Shown here piece by piece: positions 12,330 to 23,300 of a stretch of 64,000 bases of DNA (within the stretch, counting starts at the first letter, position 1; each line of letters begins with the position of its first letter). Position numbers and translations under genes: made by a program. The notes below the pieces were generated by a model. The model made no database searches. It was not told where the DNA came from and saw only the letters and a list, made by a program, of their open reading frames with translations. The DNA comes from Ophiura sarsii (Eukaryota > Echinodermata > Ophiuroidea > Amphilepidida > Ophiuridae). The stretch lies in the NCBI GenBank assembly GCA_035610835.1, contig CM069448.1:26437905-26501904 (forward strand), in the 5' to 3' direction.

Positions 12330-12790
12330 GCCTCCCACACAGGGATGGAAATAAGACCCGCCCGCCCGCCCATAGCGGGTAACTTTCGAGTCGGGCGGGT
12401 GAAGATGCAAAGGTACCCGTCCGACTGGCGGGTAACATTTTTGAAGCTCAAAGTGATAGTAAGAGTAAGTTCAGGGTAATTTCATCATCAGACCGTGTGT
12501 CATGATGATAGAGGAGATCAGGTTGATAGGAGATTAAAGAGAGTATTGGATTGATGAACATGATGAAAACGAGGAGCTGTTACGGGCTAGGGTTACAGTG
12601 GAACATCGTACAATAAAGACAACAACATGTAATTGTAGTTTAAAAGTAGTCTTGCTCTTAATTGTTTGCTGCAAAATATTATGAAAAAACCTTGGGCTGG
12701 TGGAATTTTTGTCGGGCTGGTAATTTCTGTGAGTTACCTGCCCGACTGGCTAGTTGACAAAATTCTGAAGTTCCACCACTGCTCCCACAT
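12330..12790. repeat. GC-rich diverged repeat pair
   Basis: Two related stretches occur near 12340-12445 and 12680-12770. They share a CCCGACTGGC/CCGACTGGCGGG core and an adjoining TGAAG segment. The first is rich in CCCGCCCG/CGGGCGGG. No gene is seen. The rest of 12030-13289 shows nothing I can name. Confidence 0.4.
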
Positions 12791-13289
12791 GACATCACAG
12801 TTAAATTTGGTTAAATTTGAGATGGAAAATTTGATTTTCTATCCAATTTACTAAATACGATACCCACTTAGTGAAATCCAAAATGACGACAGTCGCTCGC
12901 ATGATCCAATACGTTCGATCAATAACATTCATTTTTAAACAGCTAAGAGATCGAGAGTTTAAGCAATCCCATTGGTTCTCAGAGAAATCGGCGACATTTA
13001 GATGAGACAATTGAACACGGGAAGGTGGGCTTACGTTTTAACAGTGCGTCCGACATTCACAATGCGTGGTTTGCTTCATAACGCGCACTTCTGCAGCCGC
13101 CGGCGTCTTTGGCACCTTTCCTGCGCTTATGCCGGCGCCGCGACGCTTACGCATGGTGTACTCATCACATGGGATTGGATGGAATGTTTGTGGGTTATTC
13201 GATCCTAGCAGGGGTAAAAGTTGTCAAATGTGGACAATGAAATGTACTTATTTCTTTGATAAATGTCTAAAGTATGATTGTTTAAGAAT

Positions 13290-13480
13290 GAGAATAAAGG
13301 TATTGTTTTTAGACCGTACCCGTGTTATATTGTCTGACATAAATGCGTTCGGTAGTATTATTTTTTGCGTAGAACAACTCCGCCTGCGGCGTCGTTGTTC
13401 TACTTAAAATAATACTATCGTCCGCATTTATGTCAGACAATATAACACGGGTACGGTATAAAAACAATACCTTTATTCTC
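13290..13480. mobile_element. Foldback element, near-perfect 190-bp palindrome
   Basis: GAGAATAAAGGTATTGTTTT at 13290 is the reverse complement of the sequence ending at 13480. The arms match almost continuously (ACCGTACCCGTGTTATATTG, GACATAAATGCG and others) up to a centre near 13381-13393 (CGCCTGCGGCG). It codes for nothing and is most likely a foldback MITE. Confidence 0.85.
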
Positions 13481-13495
13481 TAATTATTGTTCGTC

Positions 13496-13815
13496 ACGTG
13501 TTCAACAGATGTTTAAAATGCTACACGCCTGATAACCTAAACATGTTTAGGAAGTATTTACTTCATATAACGTATGTGTTTAATTACTAAATGCATATGG
13601 CCTAATGTGTTTAGCAAGTGTTTCGCCTAGCAAACATTTAGACTTTAAATACGGGGTGACGTTTAAGAATTGTAATTCTTAAGCATAACATACGAGCCCC
13701 GTAACATGTTTTGTTAAGTCGAGTATGTTTAATTGCTAAGCACCTATCAAGTGCTTAGCAATTGAACACACGCGCTAAGAAGTAACCAATATTTAGGTGT
13801 TTAATTTCAAAACAC
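13496..13815. repeat. Cluster of short hairpins
   Basis: Several strong stem-loops lie close together. TTTAATTGCTAAGCAC pairs with GTGCTTAGCAATTGAA around 13728-13767, TTAAGAATT pairs with AATTCTTAA around 13664-13682, and the outer CGGGG (about 13653) pairs with CCCCG (about 13697). This looks like the subterminal region of a decayed DNA element. 13816-14130 holds nothing recognisable. Confidence 0.45.
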
Positions 13816-14132
13816 TCAATTTGCAGTGTAGCTATCTTCATTTTATTGGCTTCGAAAAGAAATAAAAATCTCAATTATTTGTTCCTGCAAACCTGATGAA
13901 TTTATTCACAAAATGTTTTACCGTATACAATGGGCTCGCTAGCAAGCCAGCATTAGTATTCCCACTGAAGATTATGATTACCGCAATGGGCCCTAAAAAT
14001 TACCATTCAGTTTCCTCACACAGGGCTGGTTCTTAACAACATATCAATTCTGGATGACTACCTGACAGGCAGCCAAAACTAATCTGGATGGAGATTGGTC
14101 GGTTTATAAACAGTAGTCACTGTCAGGTCATA

Positions 14133-14805
14133 CAGGGTGAGTCAGAAAGAACGGGCAATTATTAGCGAAAGCGCCAGAGAAATACATGTACATTTCAGGC
14201 CTGAATCTTCAAATTTAATGATAGTGCTTCAAAGACCATATATTTGGCTCTCATTCAGAAAGAAGAAAAAAATGAATTCAACCAGTGGGTCATAATGGTA
14301 CAACCATTTTTGTAGAACCCGGTATTCAAAAGCCAATCCACGGAATGACAATATCACGTAGTATTGTTGGGTGGCTGATGCAGAGATGCCAATCAATGAA
14401 ACTAGTGAAAAACATGAAAAGGCACATGAATGTTGGATAACAAATCTGAAAATGACTGGAAATCTTAAAACTGTGAAGTTATGCGTAAATAAGGCCTAAC
14501 TTCAAAAAGGCAAAATTGAAACGAGGCGTCTCAGCTGATTAAGAAAGCGAACCTTAAACAATAAAAGAATGCCTTGATAATTTGACCATTTCGTGGGTTG
14601 GTTTTAATTTGGGGCTCTACTAAATAACGTGATTTATTGATAATTTGACCATCTCGTGGATTGGTTTTAATTTGGGGCTTTACTAAATAGTGTAACTTGA
14701 TAACGCAGAGGTCGATTTTTAATATTTCGTCTTTTGAATATGCCTGCCTACATTTTGTGTGACGACTTTTGTGTTAAAACGATGCCGGTCTTTCTGACTC
14801 ACCTT
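14133..14805. mobile_element. Non-autonomous DNA transposon with 'GGTGAGTCAGAAAGA' termini
   Basis: The left terminus CAGGGTGAGTCAGAAAGA, after TA at 14131-14132, is matched in inverse by TCTTTCTGACTCACC near 14790-14803, followed by TTTA. Inside, a ~65-bp segment (GATAATTTGACCATTTCGTG...) is duplicated in tandem at about 14576-14700. There is no transposase frame. The probable TA target suggests Tc1/mariner-type mobilisation. Confidence 0.7.
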
Positions 14806-14820
14806 TATTATTACTACAGA

Positions 14821-15000
14821 TCAGGCCCGTAATCCCCCCCCCCCCCCCCCCCCCCGCCAAATCTGAAAAAAAATCCTTTTTTGTACCAATGTATCTTTTT
14901 TGTACCAATGTACCTTTTTTTTTACTAATGTACCTTTTTTTTGTGAAAACGCCCCCCCCCCCCCACCCCTATTTTCCGAAACTGAGTACAGATCAAGGAG
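14821..15000. repeat. Poly-C / 'GTACCAATGTACCTTTTT' repeat, copy 1
   Basis: A C homopolymer (about 14835-14855) is followed by a CAAATCTGAAAAAAA segment, three to four units of (T)n-GTACCAATGTACC, a second C run near 14952, and ATTTTCCGAAA. The same order of parts recurs at 40526-40865, so this is a dispersed element rather than chance low complexity. The short open frames through it are artefacts. Confidence 0.75.
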
Positions 15001-15140
15001 AAGTGACCACAAAAAGATGGCAGTGATAATGCATATCAATACAGCATTCAAAGATGTCAAGAGCTAATAGATTAAAGCTCTGTTGGCAAATATAAAAGAT
15101 TCAGTAAATACTGTAAATGATCAATACCGACGTAGTATTG

Positions 15141-15154
15141 GTTGTCATAGAAAC
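15141..15154 (+). promoter_or_regulatory. RFX X-box-like motif upstream of A1
   Basis: GTTGTCATAGAAAC, one mismatch from the GTTGCCATAGAAAC seen in the other A copies, lies about 260 bp before the ATG at 15415. An AATATAAAAGATT TATA-like box is about 45 bp upstream of it. The X-box assignment rests on the known RFX consensus; binding is inference. Confidence 0.55.
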
Positions 15155-15414
15155 CGTGTTTTTATTAGTATATTTATATGGAAATTAATGATCGACTTGC
15201 CCGGGTCGTTAAGGTTGCTATATTTTGACCATCTATCAAAATGTGTGCTTATTAATAATACAGAAATGCTGTAATTACGTGTACCCGAAATTCAGATGCA
15301 GAAGCTAGCTCGAGATTACGACATCATTACCGTAATTTATCACTTCTCAAATAGTTTACATAGGAATTATCCGACTAAATTTGGGTCATCTTTGATCTTT
15401 GTGACGATTTCAAC

Positions 15415-16602
15415 ATGTCCATCGCAACAAAATATTTGCCTTACTTCATTAGAGATCTTATCATTGCTGTATTTGGTATTCCTGGAAATGCACTTATTTT
15501 GTTCGTTTACGCAGCTAAGAAATCGCGCACAAGTACAGATGTGCTAATCATGTGGTTAGCTTTGTCGGATTTCTTATATTGTTCAATAACACCACCCGTT
15601 TTCTACTTTAGTTGGGTGGTTTGTCCAATGTTATCACTCCCGTATTGCAGATTTCGAACATTTATTGCATACTTATCTATCTTAGTATCAATATTTCTTA
15701 CCGAAGCTATCGCCGTGGATCGTTATTTGGCGGTGTGTCTACCTCTGAAAAAAATCATCAACCCTTACCGTGCTAATTTGATGGCAGTCGTATGTTTCAT
15801 ACTAGCTGGAGTCATAACAAGCTTTCAAATTATGTCTATCACAAACGTCACAGATTATACTTCAATTCAAGATGGAAATATAACAACCTCTATCCGTAAG
15901 TGTACCTCTTGCGTATTTCTTGACAGCAAAAGGAAAGAAATCGCCCAAACTGTTAAATTAAGTATCATTGCAATACTGTTCATATCTATGGGTGGTTTGT
16001 ACTCTCTAATATACAGAGCGATTCGGCGACAAGCAAAGGTACGGGTAGCAATGGGATTAAATGCTGTACCTAGTTCTACGTCAAAAACGGCCATGTCCGT
16101 ACATAATTTCACTGAAAGACACCCTGTCCTAGCAAATACATCCACGACAACAAAAGGACCTCAAGAGAGCGTAGCCAGTCCTAAGCGCAATGTTTCATCT
16201 TATGTGGCCTCAGAGGTCATCAAAATCAAAGGCAACAACGAAGCTGGACCTTCGCGTTCTAATATGATTGATGAAGCGAAAGACAACCATCGCCCCTTTT
16301 CTGACAAAAACAGAACAAACCCTCATCGAAACACGGATCAACGGCGAATTACATTCATGTTATTTGGGATTACCTTCCTGACATTTACAACATGGACTCC
16401 AACTTTAGTATTATCGGTAATTGCTGTATTCAATCCTCTTGCCCTGGTGGGTTTAGGCAAAGGTGTACTAGCCCTGATTAACCTATCTCGATCTATGTAT
16501 TCCATAAACCATGCAGCTAATGTGTTCATCTATCTTGCTTGTAATAAGAGATTCAGAGACCAATGTGTGGAACTATTCTATGGGATTCAACGTCGATTTT
16601 AA
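15415..16602 (+). CDS. Rhodopsin-class sensory-type GPCR, family A copy A1
   Basis: An intronless 395-residue 7TM receptor, intact. TM1 has GIPGNALILF (GN of TM1, residues 21-30), TM2 has LALSDF, TM3 ends in VDRYLAV (DRY at 102-104), TM6 has TWTP, and TM7 has SINHAANVFIY (NxxxNxxIY in place of NPxxY). Third-loop start: IYRAIRRQAKVRVAMGLNAV. Long Ser/Thr-rich third intracellular loop, short basic C-tail ending QRRF. The second extracellular loop keeps a CTSC pair. It is the most diverged intact A member (MSIATKYLPY start) and stands alone without a B partner. The start lies in TTCAACATG, as in all copies. A chemosensory role is inferred from tandem expansion and intronless structure; the ligand is unknown. 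Confidence 0.92.
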   Translation: MSIATKYLPYFIRDLIIAVFGIPGNALILFVYAAKKSRTSTDVLIMWLALSDFLYCSITPPVFYFSWVVCPMLSLPYCRFRTFIAYLSILVSIFLTEAIAVDRYLAVCLPLKKIINPYRANLMAVVCFILAGVITSFQIMSITNVTDYTSIQDGNITTSIRKCTSCVFLDSKRKEIAQTVKLSIIAILFISMGGLYSLIYRAIRRQAKVRVAMGLNAVPSSTSKTAMSVHNFTERHPVLANTSTTTKGPQESVASPKRNVSSYVASEVIKIKGNNEAGPSRSNMIDEAKDNHRPFSDKNRTNPHRNTDQRRITFMLFGITFLTFTTWTPTLVLSVIAVFNPLALVGLGKGVLALINLSRSMYSINHAANVFIYLACNKRFRDQCVELFYGIQRRF

Positions 16603-16948
16603 TATTGGAAATCATGGAATCAGTTGTCTTCTTATATTGGCACCCCTTCTTGAATTACTATATAACAACCCAAACTAGCTTCCTGCCTCATGGTTAACTC
16701 GTATTCGAACAGTAAACGTAATGGTCAAAATTGTCCTTACGCGACACACTGTTATTGCAATTTTCACGGTCAGAACTTTCATTTCAAATTGGACAAATTG
16801 TTAGCATACAAACATTATTTCGAAAATCCATTATGTAGGTGGCAGTATGTACCACTTCAAGATTGTAATATATTAAGAGCAAAAAATGAAAGCTTTGTTG
16901 GAAGGTATAAAAAGAGTATATGTATTTAAAACCAATGTAATATTATCG
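16603..16948. other. A1 to A2 spacer
   Basis: The left part is A1 3' flank and the right part is A2 promoter-side sequence with GGTATAAAAAG near 16905. I see no separate gene; the open frame at 16690-16929 has no recognisable features. Confidence 0.5.
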
Positions 16949-16962
16949 GTTGCCATAGAAAC
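16949..16962 (+). promoter_or_regulatory. RFX X-box-like motif upstream of A2 pseudogene
   Basis: Exact GTTGCCATAGAAAC. It now lies 1.1 kb before the A2 ATG only because the 17123-17945 element was inserted between them. Without that element the spacing (about 280 bp) matches the other copies. Confidence 0.6.
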
Positions 16963-17122
16963 CGTGTCTTTATTATTATTTTGTACGGGTAATATCGATC
17001 CTTAATAGATTGCTATAATATTACAACGAAATGGGGATGCGATTTAATTTTAAGAACGTCACTGAAGCTAGCTGAATGGAGCGAGATACGACATCACGAC
17101 CGTATTTTATTACGATTAAAAG

Positions 17123-17945
17123 TGATTAAAGCAATATTATGTGATCTTTTTTAAAACCTTTTTTACACATAATGTTTCTCTCTCATAATAAAGTTTGACT
17201 ATCGGGAAAGACATCCCTGAACTCATAAATTGATCTTGACTGTATTTCCCGTTAAAGAAGGTGTCCAGCAAGCAAAACATTGTGCATTATATGTTTGAAA
17301 AAGAATTATCGCGTCCAAATCACGTAGTAATATAGAACAAAACATCATACTTATCTTAAAAACCGAATAAACACTGCCATCTCTAAACATGCCATTTTTA
17401 AAATTCGCGGCAATCGAAAGTCCCGGCATCAATGAAGTCATAGTTATAAAATGTACTTGCGTAAATTTGAGCACCAATAACCATGACGTCATTGATCCCT
17501 GGACTTTCGATCACCGCGAATTTTAAAAATGGCATGTTGAGAGATGGCAGTTTTTTATTCATTTTTATGATAAGTATGATGTTTTGTTCTATATAACTTC
17601 GCGATTATTTTACTAACCTATACTGCACAATGTTGTGCTTGCTGGACACTTTCTTTAAAGATATCACAGAACTTGACTAAATCACAATGGAATCTGCTTC
17701 AAATTTAAGAATTGTTCAACATATTTTTTGTCGATTTTCATCATAAAGTATTTCCTACTGTATTGTATTTACTTGTGCACAGTTGTGATCGGCGTTAATG
17801 TTAACACATTCAAACAATGATTTAAAACTAATTAGGAAACGCATTGTTCTTCATGATTATAAACTTAATTTGACCCCAAAAATTGCATTTAGATGAAAAA
17901 CTCAAAGATATGGGGCGTTTCATGAAAAAGATCACATAATATGCC
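17123..17945. mobile_element. Long inverted-repeat element (~0.8 kb) in the A2 upstream region
   Basis: The outer termini ATATTATGTGATCTTTTT (about 17128) and AAAAAGATCACATAATAT (about 17924-17941) are inverted. An inner inverted repeat of roughly 200-bp arms spans 17243-17665: GGTGTCCAGCAAGCA faces TGCTTGCTGGACAC, and CATGCCATTTTTAAAATTCGCGG is mirrored on the right. The flanks carry TTAAA on both sides, a possible target duplication. It has no coding capacity. Confidence 0.7.
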
Positions 17946-18064
17946 TTAAAATAAGGATTAACATGCGATGTACAATTTTAGATGTGTGTATAGTTTACAA
18001 AGGAAATACCAGACTAAATAATTGTGTCTCCTTTGATACAAATAATGTCTGTGACGATTTCAAC

Positions 18065-19201
18065 ATGGCTATCGCAACGAAGCACTTGCCCTACTTCATT
18101 AGAGATCTTATCAATACTGACTTTCAGTATTCCTGGAAATTCCTTTATTTTGTTCGTTTACGCAGCTAAGAAATCGCGCACAAGTCAGATGTGCTATTAA
18201 AACATGTGGTTGGCTTTGTCGGATTTATTATATTGTTTAATTACACCACTCGATTTTCTCTTGCACAAGCAAGTATCGGATATTTATCTGCCTAATAATT
18301 TCGATATTTCTTACCGAAGCTATCGCCGCGGATCGTTATTCGGCGGAGTGTCTACCTCTGAGGAAAATCGTCAATCCTCACCGTACTCATATGTTTCGTA
18401 TTAGCCGGATTAATAACAAGTTTTCTAGTTATTTCTATCACAAAAATGTACGGATTATACTTCAATTCAATATGAATATTTGACAACATCTACCCGTGAG
18501 TGTACCTCGTGACAACAAAACCGGCAAATCAGTCAATTTAGGTATCATTGCAAATTTGCAATACTGTTCATAACTATGGGTGGTTTGTACTCTGTATAGA
18601 ACGGTTCGCCGGCAAGAAAACGTACGGGTAGCACTGGGAATAAATGCCGTACATAGTCAGTCTATGTCGAAAATGGCCGTATGATACAAGAGTCTTAGCA
18701 AATACATCCACACCAGGGGAGAGTTATCCTGAATCGTCGACTGAGCTGCCGGAAGATGGCGTAGATAATCCTACACATAATGTGTTATCCCATGTGCCTT
18801 CAGATGTTGTCAGAGCCAAAGGCGACAACGAAGCTGGACGAACACGTTATTTGTGATTAACAAACTTTCAAATAAATGCTATCGCAAACTTCAGAGATTA
18901 TACTTCAATTCAAAATGAAATTATAACAATCTCTATCCGTAAGTGTACCTCTTGCGTATTTCTTGACAGCAAAAGGAAAAAAATTGCCCAAACCGTTAAT
19001 TTAGGTATCATTGCAGTATTATTCATAACTATGGGTGGTTTGTACTCTCAATTGTACAGAGCGATTCGCCGGCAAGCAAAGGTATCTATCTCGATCTATG
19101 TATTCCATAAACCATGCAGCTAATGTGTTCATCTATCCAGTAATACGAGGTTTGGAGAGCAATGTTTGGAATTAGTCCGTCGAATTCGCCGTCGATTTTG
19201 A
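18065..19201 (+). pseudogene. Family A receptor pseudogene A2
   Basis: It begins ATGGCTATCGCAACGAAGCAC, as do the live A genes, but the frame breaks within TM1 (extra CTTTCAGTATT bases) and repeatedly afterwards. TM2 (MWLALSDLLYC), a DRY region now reading as another frame (CGCGGATCGTTATTCG), and ICL3 pieces (LANTSTPGESYPESSTELP) are all recognisable. The ECL2-TM5 segment occurs twice: once near 18450-18620, and again near 18880-19080 directly joined to a TM7 segment (YSINHAANVFIY-like, 19095-19135). This is a rearranged, dead copy formed by unequal exchange between A paralogues. It ends CGATTTTGA. Confidence 0.85.
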
Positions 19202-20375
19202 GACTCGTTTTGCTTGTTATGAGTTTTATAACATTAATAAAGACTATCGTACTATATACCCTATCGTACTATACATGTATACCCAATCGTTCTTTATTTA
19301 AAAAATAGTAGACAAACTGGTCATAGTTTACTGAAGGTGGTTGTAAAACCTTAAAACAGATAATATTAAGTCATGTTATATTCTAGCTCTGGTATAGATG
19401 AAACTTTAACAACGTTTTCATACTCTTAATAGTCACAAACCAATTGAAGAGAGGTACGAAGAAGAGTGCATTGAAATTGTGTAAATGCACTCACCGTGTG
19501 CGGATAAACGCTTGCACTACGCCCTTTAGTTTGAGTATCGTTCACGCAGCACAGGTTTATCGACCTTATGCTCTATGCTAACCTAGTAAATATAGCACTC
19601 GCAACATTAGGTTACTAACATTCTTATTCATATAAACTTATATTAAATACATTTAAAATAAGTAATCATTTAGTTTGTCATATGATTAGTTCAAAATGCT
19701 GATGTTTGGTTTCTCGCAAAATGAAAAAAAATCATAATAGTCGAGGGATCTTGATTTGCTCATAATTGTTACATCAAATTCACCCGTACAAGTAATAACG
19801 GGTGAGCTGCGGTAACGTTTACCTAAAAATAAAAATGACAAAATATGCAAAAAACTCTAAGTCACTTGATTAATTGTATGCAAAATGTACAACCGTTTTC
19901 CTGTAAGCTCGTACAACAAATAACATAATAAATAACTGCCTCTATTTAGACACCACAATCATCACATATCACGATTTTGAATTTGCTATTTCTATTACTA
20001 TTGATTGATAAAGATGATATGTGTAATGTTTAATCTACCAAATATTTATATGTCACATCTATCTCTAGCGACCATTACAAGAAATGGCTTATCAAATGGT
20101 TTACTTGTGGAATGGTGGTATATATGTATTTCCTGAATAAAGTCCCAATATTTTCATATATTTATAATCGGTAAATCTGTTGTTCAATGGCGCTATTTTT
20201 ATTAGGGACGGATATTAGAGATGTCTAATCAAACGATTAAATGAATGATTGCATGATCAATGGTTTATTATTGGATGATCGATTGATTTATTGATTGTTA
20301 TCTCGTTTAATTGATGTATTTTTACTAAATTTAAAGGATTGCAAAAATTGCAAAGCAGTTTTGAGTCCTAAATTA
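19202..20375. other. A2 3' flank, homologous to other A-to-B spacers
   Basis: AATAAA lies near 19236. The stretch from about 19690 (AAAATGCTGATGTTTGGTTT...) is a diverged version of sequence following A4 (about 32740), A8 (about 59097) and A6 (about 50325), so the spacer belongs to the ancestral cassette. No gene. Confidence 0.6.
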
Positions 20376-20377
20376 AC

Positions 20378-20503
20378 TCAACCCTAACCTTTACGAAAAG
20401 GAAATAAATCAGTTGAAAAGAGGATCCTAGGGGAAATCGAACCATGGAAATCTGCATTTCAAGGCATGTCTCTCAACCATTAGACCAGCGAGGGGTGAAC
20501 AAG
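20378..20503 (-). repeat. tRNA-derived SINE-like element, copy 1
   Basis: On the minus strand: CTCGCTGGTCTAATGGTTGA (A-box-like TGGTCTAATGG), a CTTGAAA loop like that of tRNA-Ser(UGA), and GGTTCGATTTCCC (a near-canonical B-box). This tRNA-like head is followed by a tail shared with copy 2 (CTTT...GTTAGGGTT). Stems are degenerate, so this is not a working tRNA gene. Confidence 0.65.
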
Positions 20504-21431
20504 CGTCCATCGCGCAAATTGGACGACCGACGGATTGCTAAGTCGACGCATGCGCACATGACTCGAGGTGTCATCTTGTCGTAGAAGCGTCCGTCGTCCA
20601 ATTCGAAAGCTCCCAAATGAGGTATCCAACTACGGAGAAGACATTTGCTCATTTAATGCATATTTCAGACTTTTGGTGCCGACTATAGATTATTGATTTT
20701 GGATAAGCCAACATCAAAGCACCCGATCTGGAATTTGTTGTGCTAGTTGTATATACAATTTCAACATTAAAAGTGGGCTAGTATTTGTTGGGATACGCTG
20801 CGATTTGGGAGCAATTTCAGCATTTCAACCTTGTTACGTAATAAGAGGATTTAGAGGGATAGACCTGACGTCAAATCAATTGGTGTGGTTTTTGTTGGTT
20901 GTAAAGAAGCAATTGATGATATCGACTTTTAATTCTTGTGCCTTCTCCATTCTACAATAACTCCTTGTCAGAAGCGATTACTGTCGACGGAGCTCATTTT
21001 AATATTCGTCATTAATAATACAGCGTCGTGCTTTTATTATTTCAGTATACACAATTTAATTACAACAAAACAACATTGGGGATTATTTCTAATAAGTCAA
21101 CAAAAGTATCTAGGCAAACTTTATATTAGGTGAATGAACGCTGCATTCATAATGAATAGGAAACTAAGAAGGTGCGACGTTTGTATGGTATTGCTGTATA
21201 ATACCGAATTACTTGAAAATACAGTTGCACCACCTTTGACATGCCAACGATTACAAATCCATTCACTTTCTATGCAGCAAACTGTAGAAGAAGAAAAAAA
21301 TGAATACACGTTTATTTTATATGCACGTATATTTATGTACAGCAATGTAAATAACCAAATGACTCTACAGCCGGGGTGACCTCACCCAGATTTGTCTATA
21401 GGTAGGAACTACACACATTTTGGACTTTAAA
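20504..21431. repeat. Duplicated SINE-adjacent segment
   Basis: GGAGCTCATTTT.ATTCGTCATTAATAA with CAGCGTCGT and a (T)n-CAGTATA.ACACAATTTAATTA stretch occurs at about 20990-21065 and again at about 21654-21735. Together with the SINE copies this shows an old direct duplication. No coding feature is credible in 20504-21431. Confidence 0.55.
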
Positions 21432-21533
21432 TAACCCTAACCTTTATAAAAAGAAAAAGTGTTCGTAGTGGTAATCAAACCATGGATCTCTGCATTTCAA
21501 GGCATGTCTCTCAACCATTAGACCAGCGAGGGA
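21432..21533 (-). repeat. tRNA-derived SINE-like element, copy 2
   Basis: It has the same tRNA-like head as at 20378-20503, read on the minus strand: CTCGCTGGTCTAATGGTTGA, then CTTGAAA, then GGTTTGATTACC as the B-box. The AACCCTAACCTTTA segment on the plus strand is also shared. The B-box has lost the canonical GGTTCGA. Confidence 0.65.
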
Positions 21534-21802
21534 TTAACTGCATGGCCAGGGCATGGTTCTAATCCCTCTTAAGCATTAGCGGAATTGAGCAATAATACTA
21601 TTATGATCAGCACACACGACATCAGCGGAAGTTCCTCGAAGCGAATGCTCTCGGAGCTCATTTATTCGTCATTAATAAAACAGCGTCGTATTTTTTAATT
21701 CTTTTTCAGTATATACACAATTTAATTAAACAAAAAAAAACAGCGAGCTTAAGGTGAAAGCCTAAGCCCTCCGGTTTTTGTACCCAGCTCTCTGTGACAC
21801 TC

Positions 21803-22635
21803 TGTAACTGCAATCTCTAAGATATGTTCTATGACACATACAGACAGGCAGATCAAGGTCAAGATAATACAACATCAGATATGAAATATGCGAGTATTAT
21901 GCATGCCGAGATATTAAAGAAAAACCAAGTACAATCCGGAGTACTTTTTTAAACTAGTCTTCTGGTAAGGAGGTTACAATTGGAAACAGATATAAAACCG
22001 TAATTTTTTGTAGTGCCTACGAGTTCAATCAATTAAGTCTTCGCCAAACAAACATATTGAAGGATGTAATTGTGAACCCAGGTGCCAAACAAATAAACAA
22101 GCTCCGAAATCTGCTTCAAAAATACGAGAAGAAAGACAGATCAACGCAAAACCAATCGATCTGAATGCTTGTCATCATCACCACTATGACGTTCACCAAA
22201 TCGTCACCGTCAATGGTAGTGTTGATGTTGGTCTTGGAAAATCCAAATGTGTTTCGTCACTTAAGTTATGCATATGTTGTTTAAAACTGATATCGGTCAC
22301 TGATGTCGGAGACGCGAGTGGCTCCGCTCATGAGTGATCGATTCCAGTTCTAATGTTGTTCTGCTTATATCACACTGATACACTCTTTTCATGTCCATTA
22401 CTTATTGTTAATTACGCGGCTAATTCTTAATTCATTTTCGACTAACCGATTGTTCAGAGAGCAGTGTTTGTTAGTGTTAGATCGTAAGGGTAAATTGGGT
22501 AGAACAGACCATTACTCATTGTTAATTACACGGCTAATTCTTAATTCATTTTCGACTAACCGATTGTTCAGAGAGCAGTGTTTGTTAGTGTTAGATCGTA
22601 AGGGTAAATTGGGTAGAACAGAACAACACCGTTAA
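21803..22635 (+). pseudogene. Family B receptor pseudogene B1 (3' half only)
   Basis: Begins in ICL3-coding sequence (GTAACTGCAATCTCT, ACACATACAGACAGGCAGATC, AATACAACATCA) that aligns to the live B genes near 61235 and 54285. It passes TM6 (CCGTCAATGGTAGT) and reaches the TM7/C-terminus. The final segment (TTAATTACGCGGCTAAT through CGTAAGGGTAAATTGGG) is duplicated in tandem at about 22410-22510 and 22525-22620. TM1-TM5 are missing. It is the oldest visible member of the A-B pairing. Confidence 0.85.
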
Positions 22636-22871
22636 CATTGGGAATCTGTGATGACGTTACATCCGAATAATATTAGAGTAATCTTACAAACAAGACTTCC
22701 AGAATAATATGTGTCGTAGGTCCATTATATGAAGGGCGCAGTAAATGTCTTATTAATGCAGCATGCCACTATTATATAATGAGTTATTAAGTAAAGCATT
22801 TTGGCGAATATAAAAGATTTGTAAAAATCGAATGTATACGTTTATATTTATTTCATATCCATATAAATCGG
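22636..22871. other. Cassette spacer upstream of A3
   Basis: Homologous to spacers before A4, A5 and A8: ATGAAGGGCGCAGTAAAT, TTATTAATGCAGCATGC and GGCGAATATAAAAGATTTG (TATA-like, near 22804). No gene. Confidence 0.6.
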
Positions 22872-22885
22872 GTTGCCATAGAAAC
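22872..22885 (+). promoter_or_regulatory. RFX X-box-like motif upstream of A3 fragment
   Basis: Exact GTTGCCATAGAAAC, about 280 bp before the A3 ATG at 23163 and about 55 bp after the TATA-like box. Confidence 0.6.
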
Positions 22886-23162
22886 CGCGAATTCATAAGG
22901 TAATGTAATCTTTCAGGATGCTATAACTAGACCATATATCTGAATGGGAGCGCACTAATAATACAGAAATAGTTTATAATACATAACAGTCTGATACGAG
23001 TGTGCTAAAGCCATTAGGAGCAGGTTACGAATTTAAGGCTGTTAACGGTACAAGTGATTTATGGTGACATTAAAAGGAATATTATTCAAAATCTGTGTAG
23101 TTTACCACGGAAAAAAATTATCCGACCATAATCTGGATCACCTCAGATACACGAGGGTGACA

Positions 23163-23300
23163 ATGGCTATCGCAACGAGGTATTTGCTCTACATCGTTAT
23201 GGATTTTATCATTGCTGTTTTCGGTATTCCTGGAAATGCACTAGTTTCGTTCGTTTACGCAGCTAAGAAATCGCGCACAAGTACCGATGTGCTAGTGCAA
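23163..23300 (+). pseudogene. Family A receptor fragment A3 (N-terminus and TM1 only)
   Basis: Starts ACAATGGCTATCGCAACGAGG and encodes TM1 (FGIPGNALVSFVYAAKKS) up to the start of TM2 (SRTSTDVLV). It then breaks abruptly into unrelated sequence at about 23298. The remaining six helices are absent. The breakpoint lies only 0.37 kb upstream of the unrelated receptor at 23672, so the insertion or deletion that brought that gene here probably removed the rest of A3. Confidence 0.85.

Noticed and set aside
20430..20503. Functional tRNA-Ser gene
   Set aside because: The A- and B-boxes are recognisable, but the anticodon and acceptor stems do not pair and the unit is duplicated with a tail, so it is SINE-like.
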